DNA of 64,000 bases from Phycisphaerae bacterium (GCA_022072405.1 JAJVHX010000003.1:106706-170705), one strand, 5' to 3'; shown: positions 32,982-41,123, numbered from the stretch's first letter. Numbers and translations: made by a program. The notes: generated by a model not told the origin, from the sequence alone.

Positions 32982-34435
32982 GCTGGATATTGGACAATCT
33001 GGGCAACTGGTCGGGCGGGGATGATGTGACCGGCAGTTTTATGAAGTTTACTGATGTTGATGGTGACGGCCAGCCGGATGACCTCGATTGGATTCACCAC
33101 GCGGTGAATGCGGATAATGAAATTGCTTCGCTGACGGCTGACGGCTCACCACCGGTGGCTTTTGTTTATGATCCGGCCGGTAATCTGGCCTTCGATGGCA
33201 CGCTGGTCTATCAGTATGACGGGTTTAACCACCTGGCCCAGGTGAACCTGCCGGGCAGTGCGGTTCTGGACGGCGAAGGGCGGATTGAGTCGGGCCAACT
33301 GGGGACGTTGAAGGGCCGTTACAGCTATGACGGCCTGGGGCGGTTGATCGTGTCCGAGCAGCGGCCCACCAGTTCGACCAGCCGGTGGGATTATTAATAT
33401 GACGGGGTGCGGCGAGTACAGGAATCGGTAACCAGCACTTCCATCCCAAAAGTTGAACCAGTCTGGCTGAATCGATTATGGCCGGACCAGCTTTCAATTA
33501 TCCAGCAACAGCAGTGGCGCAACACGGCGGCAGTACCCCCCGGGAGTATCATTACTGTTCCTCCAAAATTAATCACTCCCGACAAGTTGATCAGCCATAT
33601 TAGTCCGTACTACATCACTACCAGCTACACCGACCGCGAGTACATCTATGGCCCCAGCTACGTCGATGAATTCGTCGCCCAGGTGGACCGCTACGGTAAT
33701 TCCTGGTATGTGCTGCAGGACGGGAATTTCAACGTGACCGGTCTGGTGAATGCGATGGGGAATCTGGTGCATCAGTACACCTATTCGCCCTATGGGCAGA
33801 TCGTTGCCCAGGAGCAACTATCGAGTCATCCGGTTAACCGCATCCTGCACCAGGGCATCTTCTGGGATAGCGCGGTTGGTCTCTATTACAACCGCAACCG
33901 CTGGTACGACCCCGAACTGGGACGGTTTATCCAGAAAGACCCCAACCTTACCGCGATGCCAATTATCATGTCTGCCTTGTTCAACGCCCAATCATTCGAG
34001 ATCGAATTGAAAATGTATGACCTGATGGAACGTTACGAGTTCGGAACAAATCTGTTCGAGTATCTGGGTAGCAACCCAAATACTCGACTCGATCCGAGTG
34101 GGCTTGCTTGGACTGGATTCGATGCGGCATTGACAGTGGGTATATTTATGGGCGCCTATGATCGCACGAAGGAATATCCAGCTTTATTCGATTCTCAAAG
34201 CATCGGCGGCTCCTTGGGTGGGAAGTTCTCGTTGGTAGTCGCTGGATGGATTGCCAAGAACACGTTTACCTCTGCAGTTACTGCACCACCAGGTACAGGA
34301 TTGTCTCTGAATCATCCAGCAGCAATAGCAATAGGCGGACTAGTTGGATATTATATTGGTCAATTGGAGATTGAACTATTTGTAACCATGGTGGATATAT
34401 TCGGACTAGATGACGCAATATCATTCTACCAATAA
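32978..34435 (+). pseudogene. Displaced RHS core with a different C-terminal tip (orphan module)
   Basis: In one frame this reads from MSWILDNLGNWSGGDD to an alternative tip. Bases 32991-33394 are nearly identical to 29571-29970 of the main RHS gene. A TAA at 33395-33397 stands where the main gene has a Tyr codon in the run DYYYDG. The frame then continues through an unrelated insert, then SYTDREYIYGPSYVDEFVAQ and WYDPELGRFIQKDPN (near copy of the main core), and ends in a new tip with Gly-rich hydrophobic stretches (AAIAIGGLVGYYIGQLEIEL). The tip resembles a membrane-active domain, but this is only an impression. It has no own secretion signal, so it is a silent module or donor of a tip. Confidence 0.75.
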
Positions 34436-34447
34436 TAGGATAGAGTT

Positions 34448-34912
34448 TTGTACAGGTTTCTCTGTTTCATATTTCCTGAACTCAACTATTTTCCCGATCC
34501 AAGGGCGGCATTGGTTGCACTCGAGGAGGTTGAGGGGGCGCGTTCAAAGTCTTTGCGGTACTGGTGCATTAATATTGCTTGTTTGATTGGAACGGGCATT
34601 CTGCTCGAAGGACTGGTTCTCGTTATTAGTAGACGGGCGATTACGTTTTGGAGCTATCTTCCGGGCAATCCGTCACTATGGTTACCACTCTCCTCCATTG
34701 TAATAGGTCCATTAATTGCAAATCTGATTGAAATAAGACGCGTTCGCAAGCAATTAAGATCAGCTCTGTTGCGGGTCAAGGTTCAGCTGTGCACAGCATG
34801 TGGCTATGCATTAACCGGTTTATCAGCGAATCGTTGCCCTGAGTGTGGTCAAGCATTCGATCAGAAGCTTTTGCAAGAAACGATCATCAAAGATCAACCG
34901 AACCCGCATTAA
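34448..34912 (+). CDS. Membrane protein with C-terminal zinc ribbon, candidate immunity
   Basis: A 154-residue protein with two hydrophobic segments (WCINIACLIGTGILLEGLVLV and LWLPLSSIVIGPLIANLI) and a C-terminal zinc ribbon CTACGYALTGLSANRCPECG, four cysteines in two CxxC pairs. The start is TTG 34448, 12 bases after the preceding stop, with AGGATAGAG upstream. It directly follows the orphan RHS tip whose hydrophobic segments suggest a membrane target. Small membrane proteins ending in this ribbon are common in planctomycetes with no assigned role; immunity is inference from order. Confidence 0.65.
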   Translation: MYRFLCFIFPELNYFPDPRAALVALEEVEGARSKSLRYWCINIACLIGTGILLEGLVLVISRRAITFWSYLPGNPSLWLPLSSIVIGPLIANLIEIRRVRKQLRSALLRVKVQLCTACGYALTGLSANRCPECGQAFDQKLLQETIIKDQPNPH

Positions 34913-34913
34913 A

Positions 34914-35270
34914 CAACTATTCGGAACTTCCTCTGGTGGTGCTGCGTTTCTTGCTCCAGATGGAACAGCATATGTAGCTACCATGCACGTACAACTTCAA
35001 GAATACTTGAAAGCACAAGGGCTTTGGAAATCGATGACCGCACCGGGTGAAGCAGGATGGAAGAGCATTTCTTCAACAATACCAAAACCAACTGCTTGGG
35101 AAGTGATGACAGATACTGGTATGATAGCTATGACCGGTGGAATTAAGAACGCGATACATTTCATAGCGGGGCTTAAAAATGGTATGATTGCAACAACATT
35201 GATCACCGTTGCGCAAGATTTGTGGGGGAATGAGTATGATCCATTAGATTTGATTAATGCACTGTTATGA
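34914..35270 (+). pseudogene. Orphan RHS-type tip fragment
   Basis: About 118 residues (from LFGTSSGGAAFLAPDGTAY onward) in a frame without an RHS core or good start codon, beginning within two bases of the preceding stop. It has hydrophobic runs (GMIAMTGGIKNAIHFIAGL) and ends LWGNEYDPLDLINALL. The position between a membrane/zinc-ribbon gene and another such gene, plus the ATGA overlap with the latter, suggests a displaced toxin tip with its immunity gene. I do not recognise the domain. An ATG at 34984 could allow an 95-residue product. Confidence 0.5.
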
Positions 35271-35773
35271 ATGACCTATGGTTATTGTCTAATCAATATT
35301 CAGTCATGGTTATTACATCTATAATTGTAAGTTGTGTTTCGGTTTTGTGTATATGGTTCGGAAGTATACTCAAAGACAAGTTGTTCTTTTATATTGTGTC
35401 TGATCTTCATCAAATTGTTGATTATTCACAAAGACAAAAAATACTAAACAACACACTTTATAATCTTAACATGCTTGGTAGCAGTTCTAATATTATAAAC
35501 GTGCTGCTGCTTTCAGGGTTATGTGTTTTCTGCTTTCTTACGAGACGTCATGTAATTCTTGTTGGAGCGCTATTACTTTTACTGGCTGGTCCATCAACAA
35601 TTGTGTTCCTATTTAGAAAGAATTTCCAGCATGCTGCCCGTGCAGAACTGAATAAGCTAGGGTTCAGCGTTTGTATACAGTGTGGTTATGATCTTACTGG
35701 GCTGACAAGTGCTATTTGTCCAGAATGCGGTACGCGATGCAAGGGCTATTCCTCTAAAAACAACTCCGCCTGA
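35267..35773 (+). CDS. Membrane protein with C-terminal zinc ribbon, second candidate immunity
   Basis: A 168-residue protein with an N-terminal membrane helix (VMVITSIIVSCVSVLCIWFG), two further hydrophobic segments (NIINVLLLSGLCVFCFL and VILVGALLLLLAGPSTIVFLF) and the ribbon CIQCGYDLTGLTSAICPECG near the end. Its ATG overlaps the stop of the orphan tip by four bases, which argues for coupled translation. Layout is the same as the protein at 34448-34912, yet the membrane parts are not alike. Two such genes each placed after an RHS tip support an immunity role, by inference. Confidence 0.65.
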   Translation: MNDLWLLSNQYSVMVITSIIVSCVSVLCIWFGSILKDKLFFYIVSDLHQIVDYSQRQKILNNTLYNLNMLGSSSNIINVLLLSGLCVFCFLTRRHVILVGALLLLLAGPSTIVFLFRKNFQHAARAELNKLGFSVCIQCGYDLTGLTSAICPECGTRCKGYSSKNNSA

Positions 35774-35781
35774 TTTGTTCT

Positions 35782-36081
35782 TTGAACCCGAATATGCAGG
35801 ACGGCAATTTCAATGTGACCGGTCTGGCGAATGCGGCGGGAAATATGGTTCACCAGTACACCTGGTCGCCATACGGCCAGGTGGTCGCTCAGGAGCAACT
35901 CGCCAGCCATCCCGCCAATCGCGTCCTGCATCAGGGACTCTTCTGGGATGGCGCGGTTGGTTTCTATTACAACCGCAACCGCTGGTACGACCCCGACCTG
36001 GGGCGATTTATTCAAAGAGAACCACACCTACTTTGCACGACTCCAACAGAGTATGAACCATTGCCGGTGCTCTCAATGTAG
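35782..36081 (+). pseudogene. Third RHS-core fragment
   Basis: About 99 residues starting at MQDGNFNVTGLANAAGN and running through the core SPYGQVVAQEQLASHPANRV and NRWYDPDLGRFIQ, with a short non-RHS end. Bases 35793-36030 are a near copy of the same stretch in the main RHS gene. It starts at the same LQDGNFNVTG position as the break at 32384. The tip after the core (EPHLLCTTPTEYEPLPVLSM) is too short to be a toxin, so this module is cut at both ends. Confidence 0.75.
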
Positions 36082-36082
36082 T

Positions 36083-36475
36083 TTATTCACTTGTTACAAC
36101 GGTTGCTAGTTTCTCTTTCCCCCGTCGTTCCTGAATCCGCCGTGCAGCGTTCACGATTACACGCTCGACCAATTCTGGGTCGATAATTTCCTCCGGCGTC
36201 GGTTCATCATAGCTTTCAATTCCGGTTGTAAGCGTCTTACCCAATGTACGATCCAGCAATTCCCGAACTGCCCACGATTCGCCGTTTTTTGCCGCTTTCA
36301 CCAATCGTTGAACAACCATTTTGATATCACTCGCTTTAACGGTATTCACCAGCACCCCCCGCCAAGCAGCCACCTGCTGAGCATAGGGGTTGCCGGGTCC
36401 GCCGGGATTACCGGGCATGAATCGCCCGCTCGAATCTCGTCCGTTTGCCCCGTTTGTTGACGGCGATTTTTTCAT
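36083..36475 (-). CDS. DUF5681 domain-containing protein
   Basis: A 130-residue basic protein with the DUF5681 signature near the N-terminus: GRDSSGRFMPGNPGGPGNPY, then AQQVAAWRGVLVNTV and WAVRELLDRTLGKTL. DUF5681 proteins are common in phages and mobile elements, sometimes near terminase or integrase genes; the function is not known. Its ATG overlaps the stop of the 54-residue ORF (ATGA), and that ORF overlaps the end of the displaced integrase tail, so the three form one translation unit in the circular element. Confidence 0.82.
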   Translation of the reverse strand: MKKSPSTNGANGRDSSGRFMPGNPGGPGNPYAQQVAAWRGVLVNTVKASDIKMVVQRLVKAAKNGESWAVRELLDRTLGKTLTTGIESYDEPTPEEIIDPELVERVIVNAARRIQERRGKEKLATVVTSE

Positions 36476-36636
36476 GGTTCGTACTCCCTCGGTGGACCTA
36501 AAAAATACTCCAGATAAGCCCTTATTGCCCCTACATCCCCGCTTATTGCCCTTTTGTGCAGGTCTTTCAGTTGCTTGCGGGTGAGGGGGCGCTGCTTTGC
36601 CTGCTTTTTGCGGGAGTGCGGTCTTGTTTTACTCAT
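36472..36636 (-). CDS. 54-residue conserved-looking small ORF
   Basis: A very basic protein, start ATG 36634-36636: it begins MSKTRPHSRKKQAKQRPL and continues TRKQLKDLHKRAISGDV and GAIRAYLEYFLGPPREYEP. Both ends overlap neighbours in the coupled way (ATGAGTAA with the integrase tail, ATGA with the DUF5681 gene). It has no domain I recognise; a nucleic-acid-binding role is suggested only by the basic N-terminus. Confidence 0.65.
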   Translation of the reverse strand: MSKTRPHSRKKQAKQRPLTRKQLKDLHKRAISGDVGAIRAYLEYFLGPPREYEP

Positions 36637-36748
36637 GGCTCCCTCTACTCGCTTCGATCATCGCCATGATCCCCGTCCGAATCGCCGCCGGTATCGTCGG
36701 CCAGCGGTCGATCAGCAGTGCTAAATCCGGGTCGGAAAAAGTGGGGAA

Positions 36749-36768
36749 TGCAGCGCTTTTTGCAGCGC
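36749..36768 (+). repeat. Candidate integrase arm-type site, right
   Basis: Identical to the 20-mer at 16912-16931 and in the same orientation, 83 bases inside the right core. In the circular form the two would flank the 42-bp core on both sides. Confidence 0.5.
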
Positions 36769-36850
36769 ACTGTAATGCTAGCGACTTATCAGAATCATTT
36801 AACGCATTGTTCTTGCAGGTGGTTACGTCGAATTGATTTTCAGATGATGG

Positions 36851-36892
36851 GTGATTATGAGTCACCTGCTCTAACCGCTGAGCTACAGGCCC
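36851..36892 (-). repeat. attR core (42 bp, tRNA 5' half)
   Basis: Right copy of the 42-bp identity: acceptor 5' strand, D arm and anticodon arm without the 3' half. The bases beyond 36892 should be the original upstream region of the tRNA gene. Confidence 0.88.
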
Positions 36893-37191
36893 GTACTCTA
36901 ACAAACATGCTATTAAAAATGACGTCCGCTCAAAATCGATCTCAACCCCAGATTCCGGTGAATGGCCGGTGATGCGGGAGCGAGGCCCGATTATCGGACA
37001 TTATAGGCTTTCGTCAGTAATCCGTCAGTAGGTAAAGCATCCATGGGTGCGGGACGATAACAGCATTAGGCTGTGGGTCTTCTTCCGATTCATCGGAAGA
37101 GCAGCCTGGTCACGAGGATCCGAGTAACGGCGAGCTCGGATCCTCAACTTTTTTTACCCACTTCCAGCAGCAGAAATAACCACGCCGCCAC
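36893..37191. other. Intergenic region outside the right end of the element
   Basis: About 300 bases, no gene. It should contain the original promoter of the tRNA (minus strand), though no convincing boxes were fixed. It holds two direct copies of CCGTCAGTA near 37018-37032 and two hairpins, the second followed by a T-run (listed separately). Confidence 0.45.
37114..37155 (+). terminator. Hairpin with T-run (terminator-like)
   Basis: GAGGATCCGAG and CTCGGATCCTC form an 11-bp perfect stem, followed by AAC and seven T on the plus strand. No plus-strand gene ends nearby. On the minus strand, where the APS kinase gene ends, the U-run would be on the wrong side. Confidence 0.45.
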
Positions 37192-37803
37192 TCACGCTGG
37201 GATCACGCCAGCTTTCAGCAGATAATCGAGCAACTGCCGGGCAGCCTGTTGCGGGTTGAGCTGGTCGGCGGCGATGGTGATCTCCGGATGCAGCGGAGCT
37301 TCATAGGGGTCATCGACGCCGGTGAAGCCTTTCAACTCGCCGGCCCGGGCTTTTTTATACAAACCTTTCGGATCACGTTGTTCGCAGACGGTGATCGGGG
37401 TGTTGATGAACACTTCGATGAATTCGCCCGGTTTCATATTGGCCCGGACGGCGTCGCGGTCGGTGCGGTAGGGGCTGATGAAGCTGGTGATGGTGATCAG
37501 TCCCGCGTCGGTGAAGAGTTTGGCGACTTCACCGATGCGGCGGATGTTTTCGGTGCGATCTGCAGCACTGAAGCCGAGATTTTTATTGAGGCCGTGGCGG
37601 ATATTGTCGCCATCCAGCACATAGGCCAATCGTCCCCGCTGGATCAGTTCGTGTTCGAGGGTAAAGCCGATGGTACTCTTGCCGCTGGAGGGCAGGCCGG
37701 TCAGCCAGACGGTGACCCCTTTCTGCTTGAGTAATGCTTCGCGGGCGGTGCGGCTGACGTGACCTTCATGCCAGGTGATGTTGGTGGCGATCTGCTGGGC
37801 CAT
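37192..37803 (-). CDS. cysC: Adenylylsulfate kinase CysC
   Basis: A 203-residue cytoplasmic kinase that phosphorylates APS to PAPS in sulfate assimilation or for sulfation. The P-loop is GLPSSGKSTIG; DGDNIRHGLNKNLGFSAADR is the substrate-binding hallmark; ITSFISPYRTDRDAVR and GLYKKARAGELKGFTGVDDPYE are characteristic too. The start is ATG 37803 with AAGGAG seven bases before it; an upstream ATG would add 16 unconserved residues. It is alone: no CysD or CysN is in the window. Unlike fused NodQ forms, it is the single-domain enzyme. It lies just outside the right border of the integrated element. Confidence 0.93.
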   Translation of the reverse strand: MAQQIATNITWHEGHVSRTAREALLKQKGVTVWLTGLPSSGKSTIGFTLEHELIQRGRLAYVLDGDNIRHGLNKNLGFSAADRTENIRRIGEVAKLFTDAGLITITSFISPYRTDRDAVRANMKPGEFIEVFINTPITVCEQRDPKGLYKKARAGELKGFTGVDDPYEAPLHPEITIAADQLNPQQAARQLLDYLLKAGVIPA

Positions 37804-38008
37804 AACTGCTCCTTTGTTATATCGAGTCAATACAGCATCATAATTCGCCACTCGTCAGCGAACAAGCGGGCGGAGCCAGGCTGAACATCAGTTCAATAAC
37901 AAACCAATCCATCTAACGTGGACCAATAGATAACGAGATTCCGGGAAAATTATTCTGGAGAACCGAGCGCTATCGTCAGCTGTAAGTTGGGTGACATATC
38001 GGTAGAAA

Positions 38009-38716
38009 TTAATCCTCTCCCGGCGGAACGGGTGGATAAGGATCGCTGAAATCGCTTACAGTTGGATCATTCGGACAGACGCTCAGGTAAGATACGACAG
38101 ACAAGGCTTCGACCCGGCCGTCATAGGTCAGCGTGATTTCATAGCCCGGCTGAAGGGTAATTTGCCACAGGGCGTGGCTGCCTAGACTTTCGCTTGGGGC
38201 GCCGATGCGGGTGAAAATTCCCTGTGGATTAATTAGGAATATCCACTGGTAATTGGCACCGAGATCGTTTTTTACAGTTACTTCAGGCGACCAGGCATAA
38301 GCATCACTATATTTTATAAACTGATCTGACAGGGCATAGTGCGGCGGCAGTAACAGGTTCACGTTACTGAATTTTTCCGTAGTTGAATGGGCCGATTGGG
38401 TGGTCAGTTGGAATTGGGGAATGGAGCTGTCAAATTGAATGACCAGCTGAATATTCATACCGGTGCGTAGCGCCATGGCCCGTGCTTCTTCCAGGGTTTT
38501 GACCAGCAGAGATTGAACGGCGCGGGATTGTTCATTGGTATGAAAGCGTTCCATGCGGGGCAGAGCGATCATCAGGGTGATGGAGAGAATGACCATGACC
38601 GCCAGCATTTCCAACAGCGAAAACGCCGATCGCGTCAGGCAGCCAATCTGTGAGCCGGACGTATGGTAACCGGTATCCGGTGAGTAAGACTCAATCACTT
38701 TGCGAGAGCTGATCAT
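38009..38716 (-). CDS. GspH/FimT-like minor pseudopilin
   Basis: A 235-residue protein with a class III leader: the stretch before SAFSLLEMLAVMVILSITLM, with cleavage before Phe, and the usual Glu at position 5 after cleavage. The globular part LLVKTLEEARAMALRTGMNIQ is the GspH/FimT pattern. It is the last of four pseudopilin genes and overlaps the gene before it by four bases (ATGA). It would be a minor component at the tip of a type IV pilus or type II secretion pseudopilus in the cell envelope. The machine itself (ATPase, platform, secretin) is not in this window. Confidence 0.82.
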   Translation of the reverse strand: MISSRKVIESYSPDTGYHTSGSQIGCLTRSAFSLLEMLAVMVILSITLMIALPRMERFHTNEQSRAVQSLLVKTLEEARAMALRTGMNIQLVIQFDSSIPQFQLTTQSAHSTTEKFSNVNLLLPPHYALSDQFIKYSDAYAWSPEVTVKNDLGANYQWIFLINPQGIFTRIGAPSESLGSHALWQITLQPGYEITLTYDGRVEALSVVSYLSVCPNDPTVSDFSDPYPPVPPGED

Positions 38717-40443
38717 TCCGGTAATTCCAATTCAGCACCGTCGATTCGCCGCCAACTGTTCTCCACGACCGTCACGTGTGGTGTTAATAATCCGATGGGC
38801 AGTGAGATATCGCCTTCAAAATAATCCGGGAAGCTGCCATCATCATTTTCCGGATACTCGACGTTGACACTCTGCAAGTCAACAGCTTCTGCGATAAGGA
38901 TTCCGCGGAAGGGCATAATGCGCGTATCGCCACCGGACAATTTGACATGGCTTCGCTCCGTCATGATCAGCCCTTCCAGCGTGGATGGCAAAGTAAAAAA
39001 GCTGCCGTCATCCGGCGGGAAAATATCCTCCAGATCATTCGGAACTCGCTGTAAATCCATATTTTTGTAATCGATGTTGAATTGCGATGCTGATGAATCG
39101 GGCAGAATGGCAACTGGACTTTTAATTTGTAAATTGTCGACGGAGAGATTGACCAGTAAATCAAGGTCAGCAGAATCTGTGTCGCCGCCATAAATCAGCA
39201 ACGTCGGCAGTACCGTTGGAACAGCTAAGCTGGCAAGATTTAATTGATCGCGCTCTTTATGAGGAATAATGATGCTGTCATAATCGATAGTCACCGGCGC
39301 ATAAATACCTTCTTTATTCGCTGGGCTGCCCGCTTCCGGTGCCGGGCCGAGGTTGTAGATCAGCAGTGATCCCTGGATCAAGGAACTGCGGATCAACACC
39401 GCGCCACCCTGGGCATCCAGGAGGAAAACGCCATTTAATGCCAGGCGGGTAATGACGGTCACCGGCCGGTTCCCACCATAGGCATCGGGTATAACCTTAA
39501 ATCGTTTACTCCAGTTGTCATCATCAATATATGGCTGCAAATCGACGGGCGTGGCTGGGCCGGTCAGTTTAATAGCGTTCAGCGGATTACTTGCGTCTTC
39601 CGGCAAATAAATATTCTTCAGCCGGGCCATATCGGGATAGGGGATGTATCGATCGGCGCGATAAATCAGCGGGGGTGAATCTGCCGGCTCGAAATTCAAA
39701 TGATGATTCGGAAGAGGAATCGTTGGATGCCAGAAAGATTCGATATGCACACGATAGTTTAACTCCGAGTCGAGCGGTTCTTCGGGCACACGGAATGGCC
39801 GTTGCAGCAGGTGCTGATTGTCTCCGAATATGAGATTGCCAGCGTAACCATGGGCGGAGGTGGGTTTGGTAAAATAGCCATTGGTGGCTAATGGATATTT
39901 TTCCAAAGTGTCAGAACTCAACCGCAGATCGCTGTCCAGGTCCAGATCAATATATTGGTCGGCAAAAATGGGATGGAGCAGTGCTGGATGAATGGCGCGC
40001 TGCAGGGCTGCCTCATAGCCGATCTGGTGATCGCCCGTTTTGGTCCAGCAACGGCCGATGATATATACCGGATCCCGGGCTTCGACAGTATCACCATCAA
40101 CCAGCGGCAGGCGAGATGCATCACGCAGTTCAAAACCGCAATCCGGACAGTCGGCTGAGTCGTCAGAAGGCGAGATAGCATCAAGCTTCGTCGGCCAGTA
40201 AGTTCCAGTGTCAGCATTGGAGTTGATGCCCCAGTCGATCATGGCACGAGCGCAATAATCTCGTTGAATCAGATCAGCAATATAGGGATCAAGCTGTCGA
40301 TGGCTCTGTTGTAACCGGATATAAACTATACCGGTCATTACCAGCAGTCCGGCGATAACCAGAGTGCTGATATAAATAGCCATCCCCTTCCGCGTCTGCG
40401 ATGGTGTAACGGACGTGACTGGGGAGATAGTGGGTCTTATCAT
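38713..40443 (-). CDS. PilX/GspK-like exported protein of the pseudopilin operon
   Basis: A 576-residue protein with one N-terminal helix (KGMAIYISTLVIAGLLVMTG) followed by a helix-like RDYCARAMIDWG, as in PilX and GspK, which lack the strict prepilin glutamate. The rest is a long exported domain with no recognised family, with a CPDCGF pair near residue 95. It overlaps the GspH-like and PilV-like genes by four bases on both sides, making it part of one translation-coupled operon. It is larger than normal PilX (about 200 residues) and GspK (about 330), so the extra part may be planctomycete-specific. Confidence 0.65.
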   Translation of the reverse strand: MIRPTISPVTSVTPSQTRKGMAIYISTLVIAGLLVMTGIVYIRLQQSHRQLDPYIADLIQRDYCARAMIDWGINSNADTGTYWPTKLDAISPSDDSADCPDCGFELRDASRLPLVDGDTVEARDPVYIIGRCWTKTGDHQIGYEAALQRAIHPALLHPIFADQYIDLDLDSDLRLSSDTLEKYPLATNGYFTKPTSAHGYAGNLIFGDNQHLLQRPFRVPEEPLDSELNYRVHIESFWHPTIPLPNHHLNFEPADSPPLIYRADRYIPYPDMARLKNIYLPEDASNPLNAIKLTGPATPVDLQPYIDDDNWSKRFKVIPDAYGGNRPVTVITRLALNGVFLLDAQGGAVLIRSSLIQGSLLIYNLGPAPEAGSPANKEGIYAPVTIDYDSIIIPHKERDQLNLASLAVPTVLPTLLIYGGDTDSADLDLLVNLSVDNLQIKSPVAILPDSSASQFNIDYKNMDLQRVPNDLEDIFPPDDGSFFTLPSTLEGLIMTERSHVKLSGGDTRIMPFRGILIAEAVDLQSVNVEYPENDDGSFPDYFEGDISLPIGLLTPHVTVVENSWRRIDGAELELPE

Positions 40444-41108
40444 GGTGTTCTACTCTTGTAGGCACTAAGTCGATAGAGCGATCGACCGCTCTCCGCACTG
40501 GTATAATCGTCGTCAGGGCCGTAATAACGAACCTCCACCGTGATTTTAACGATATCAGAATCGAAGCTGATCGGATCGTCACAGTTCACAACACCCAGAG
40601 AGATATTATCAACACACTCCACGGTGACCCAGCGATAAAATCCCGGATACTGCGTCAACACACAATTCGCATCACACGGGTAGGTGTTATCGCAAATAGC
40701 AGAAGTTGGAAAGATGGTATTAAACGCATCGCCATCAAGTTCACAGCCGGTTGGCGTATCTCCCGACTCTCCACGAGCGGTTGCCTCCAGGGAGACATAG
40801 TCGGAGACACAGTTATAATTCACTCGACCGTCAATATCTGGCGGATCATGAAATTCTGGAAATACTACCTGGCTGGAAGATAAGCAGTCATCAGAATGTT
40901 TTTTAGCCAGGATTTCATCCATCAGGCTGACCGCCAGCGTGCGGGCGACGGCCTGCTGCTGGTCATAATGTTCGCCCTGCAGATAACTGCCGGTCATCTG
41001 CATGCTGACCAGGCTGGCGGCGCCCAGGATCAACATCGCCACCAGCACTTCCACCAGACTCATGGCTGGTTGTTGACGTTCTCGGATGGGATATGTTGCA
41101 GCGCGCAT
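40440..41108 (-). CDS. PilV/GspI-like minor pseudopilin
   Basis: A 222-residue protein with the prepilin leader QQPAMSLVEVLVAMLILGA, then SYLQGEHYDQQQAVARTLAV and SLMDEILAKKH, typical of PilV and GspI. The globular part holds many cysteines (for example CELDGDAF, CDNTYPCDANC) that could form disulfides outside the cell. It overlaps the next gene by four bases and starts 15 bases after the previous one. It would help start pilus or pseudopilus assembly with the other minor subunits. Confidence 0.82.
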   Translation of the reverse strand: MRAATYPIRERQQPAMSLVEVLVAMLILGAASLVSMQMTGSYLQGEHYDQQQAVARTLAVSLMDEILAKKHSDDCLSSSQVVFPEFHDPPDIDGRVNYNCVSDYVSLEATARGESGDTPTGCELDGDAFNTIFPTSAICDNTYPCDANCVLTQYPGFYRWVTVECVDNISLGVVNCDDPISFDSDIVKITVEVRYYGPDDDYTSAESGRSLYRLSAYKSRTP

Positions 41109-41123
41109 CGTCGTATCGCTCTC

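Larger units (their letters stand above)
16771..36892. mobile_element. Integrated element of 20,080 bp in a tRNA gene
   Basis: The element is bounded by a perfect 42-bp direct repeat of the tRNA 5' half (16771-16812 and 36851-36892) and has a tyrosine integrase immediately inside one end. Contents: integrase, two or three small HTH/AlpA-like proteins, a P-loop ATPase, hypothetical proteins, a broken terminase-small-subunit-like gene, the RHS locus with candidate immunity genes and RHS fragments, a DUF5681 gene and a 54-residue ORF. No capsid, portal, tail or conjugation genes are seen, so it is a genomic island or satellite rather than a full prophage. The 42-bp repeat plus the matching reading frames at both ends make the borders firm. 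Confidence 0.88.
36629..36892 (-). pseudogene. Displaced 3' end of the integrase gene (attR side)
   Basis: From the right core (36892-36851), which is in frame as GPVAQRLEQVTHNH, the frame runs to a stop at 36629 through SSENQFDVTTCKNNAL, LQCAAKSAAFPTFSDPDLAL and LIDRWPTIPAAIRTGIMAMI. The codon phase at the core is exactly that of the integrase at the left core, so in an excised circle it would replace the last 16 residues of the integrated form with 73 different ones. In the integrated state it has no start of its own. The stop overlaps the start of the 54-residue ORF. Confidence 0.72.

Noticed and set aside
29571..33394. RHS core duplication as an assembly duplication
   Set aside because: The copies differ by scattered substitutions and are followed by different tips, so they are real, diverged copies.
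16771..36892. Complete prophage
   Set aside because: No capsid, portal, large terminase, tail or lysis genes are seen; only a broken small-terminase-like gene.
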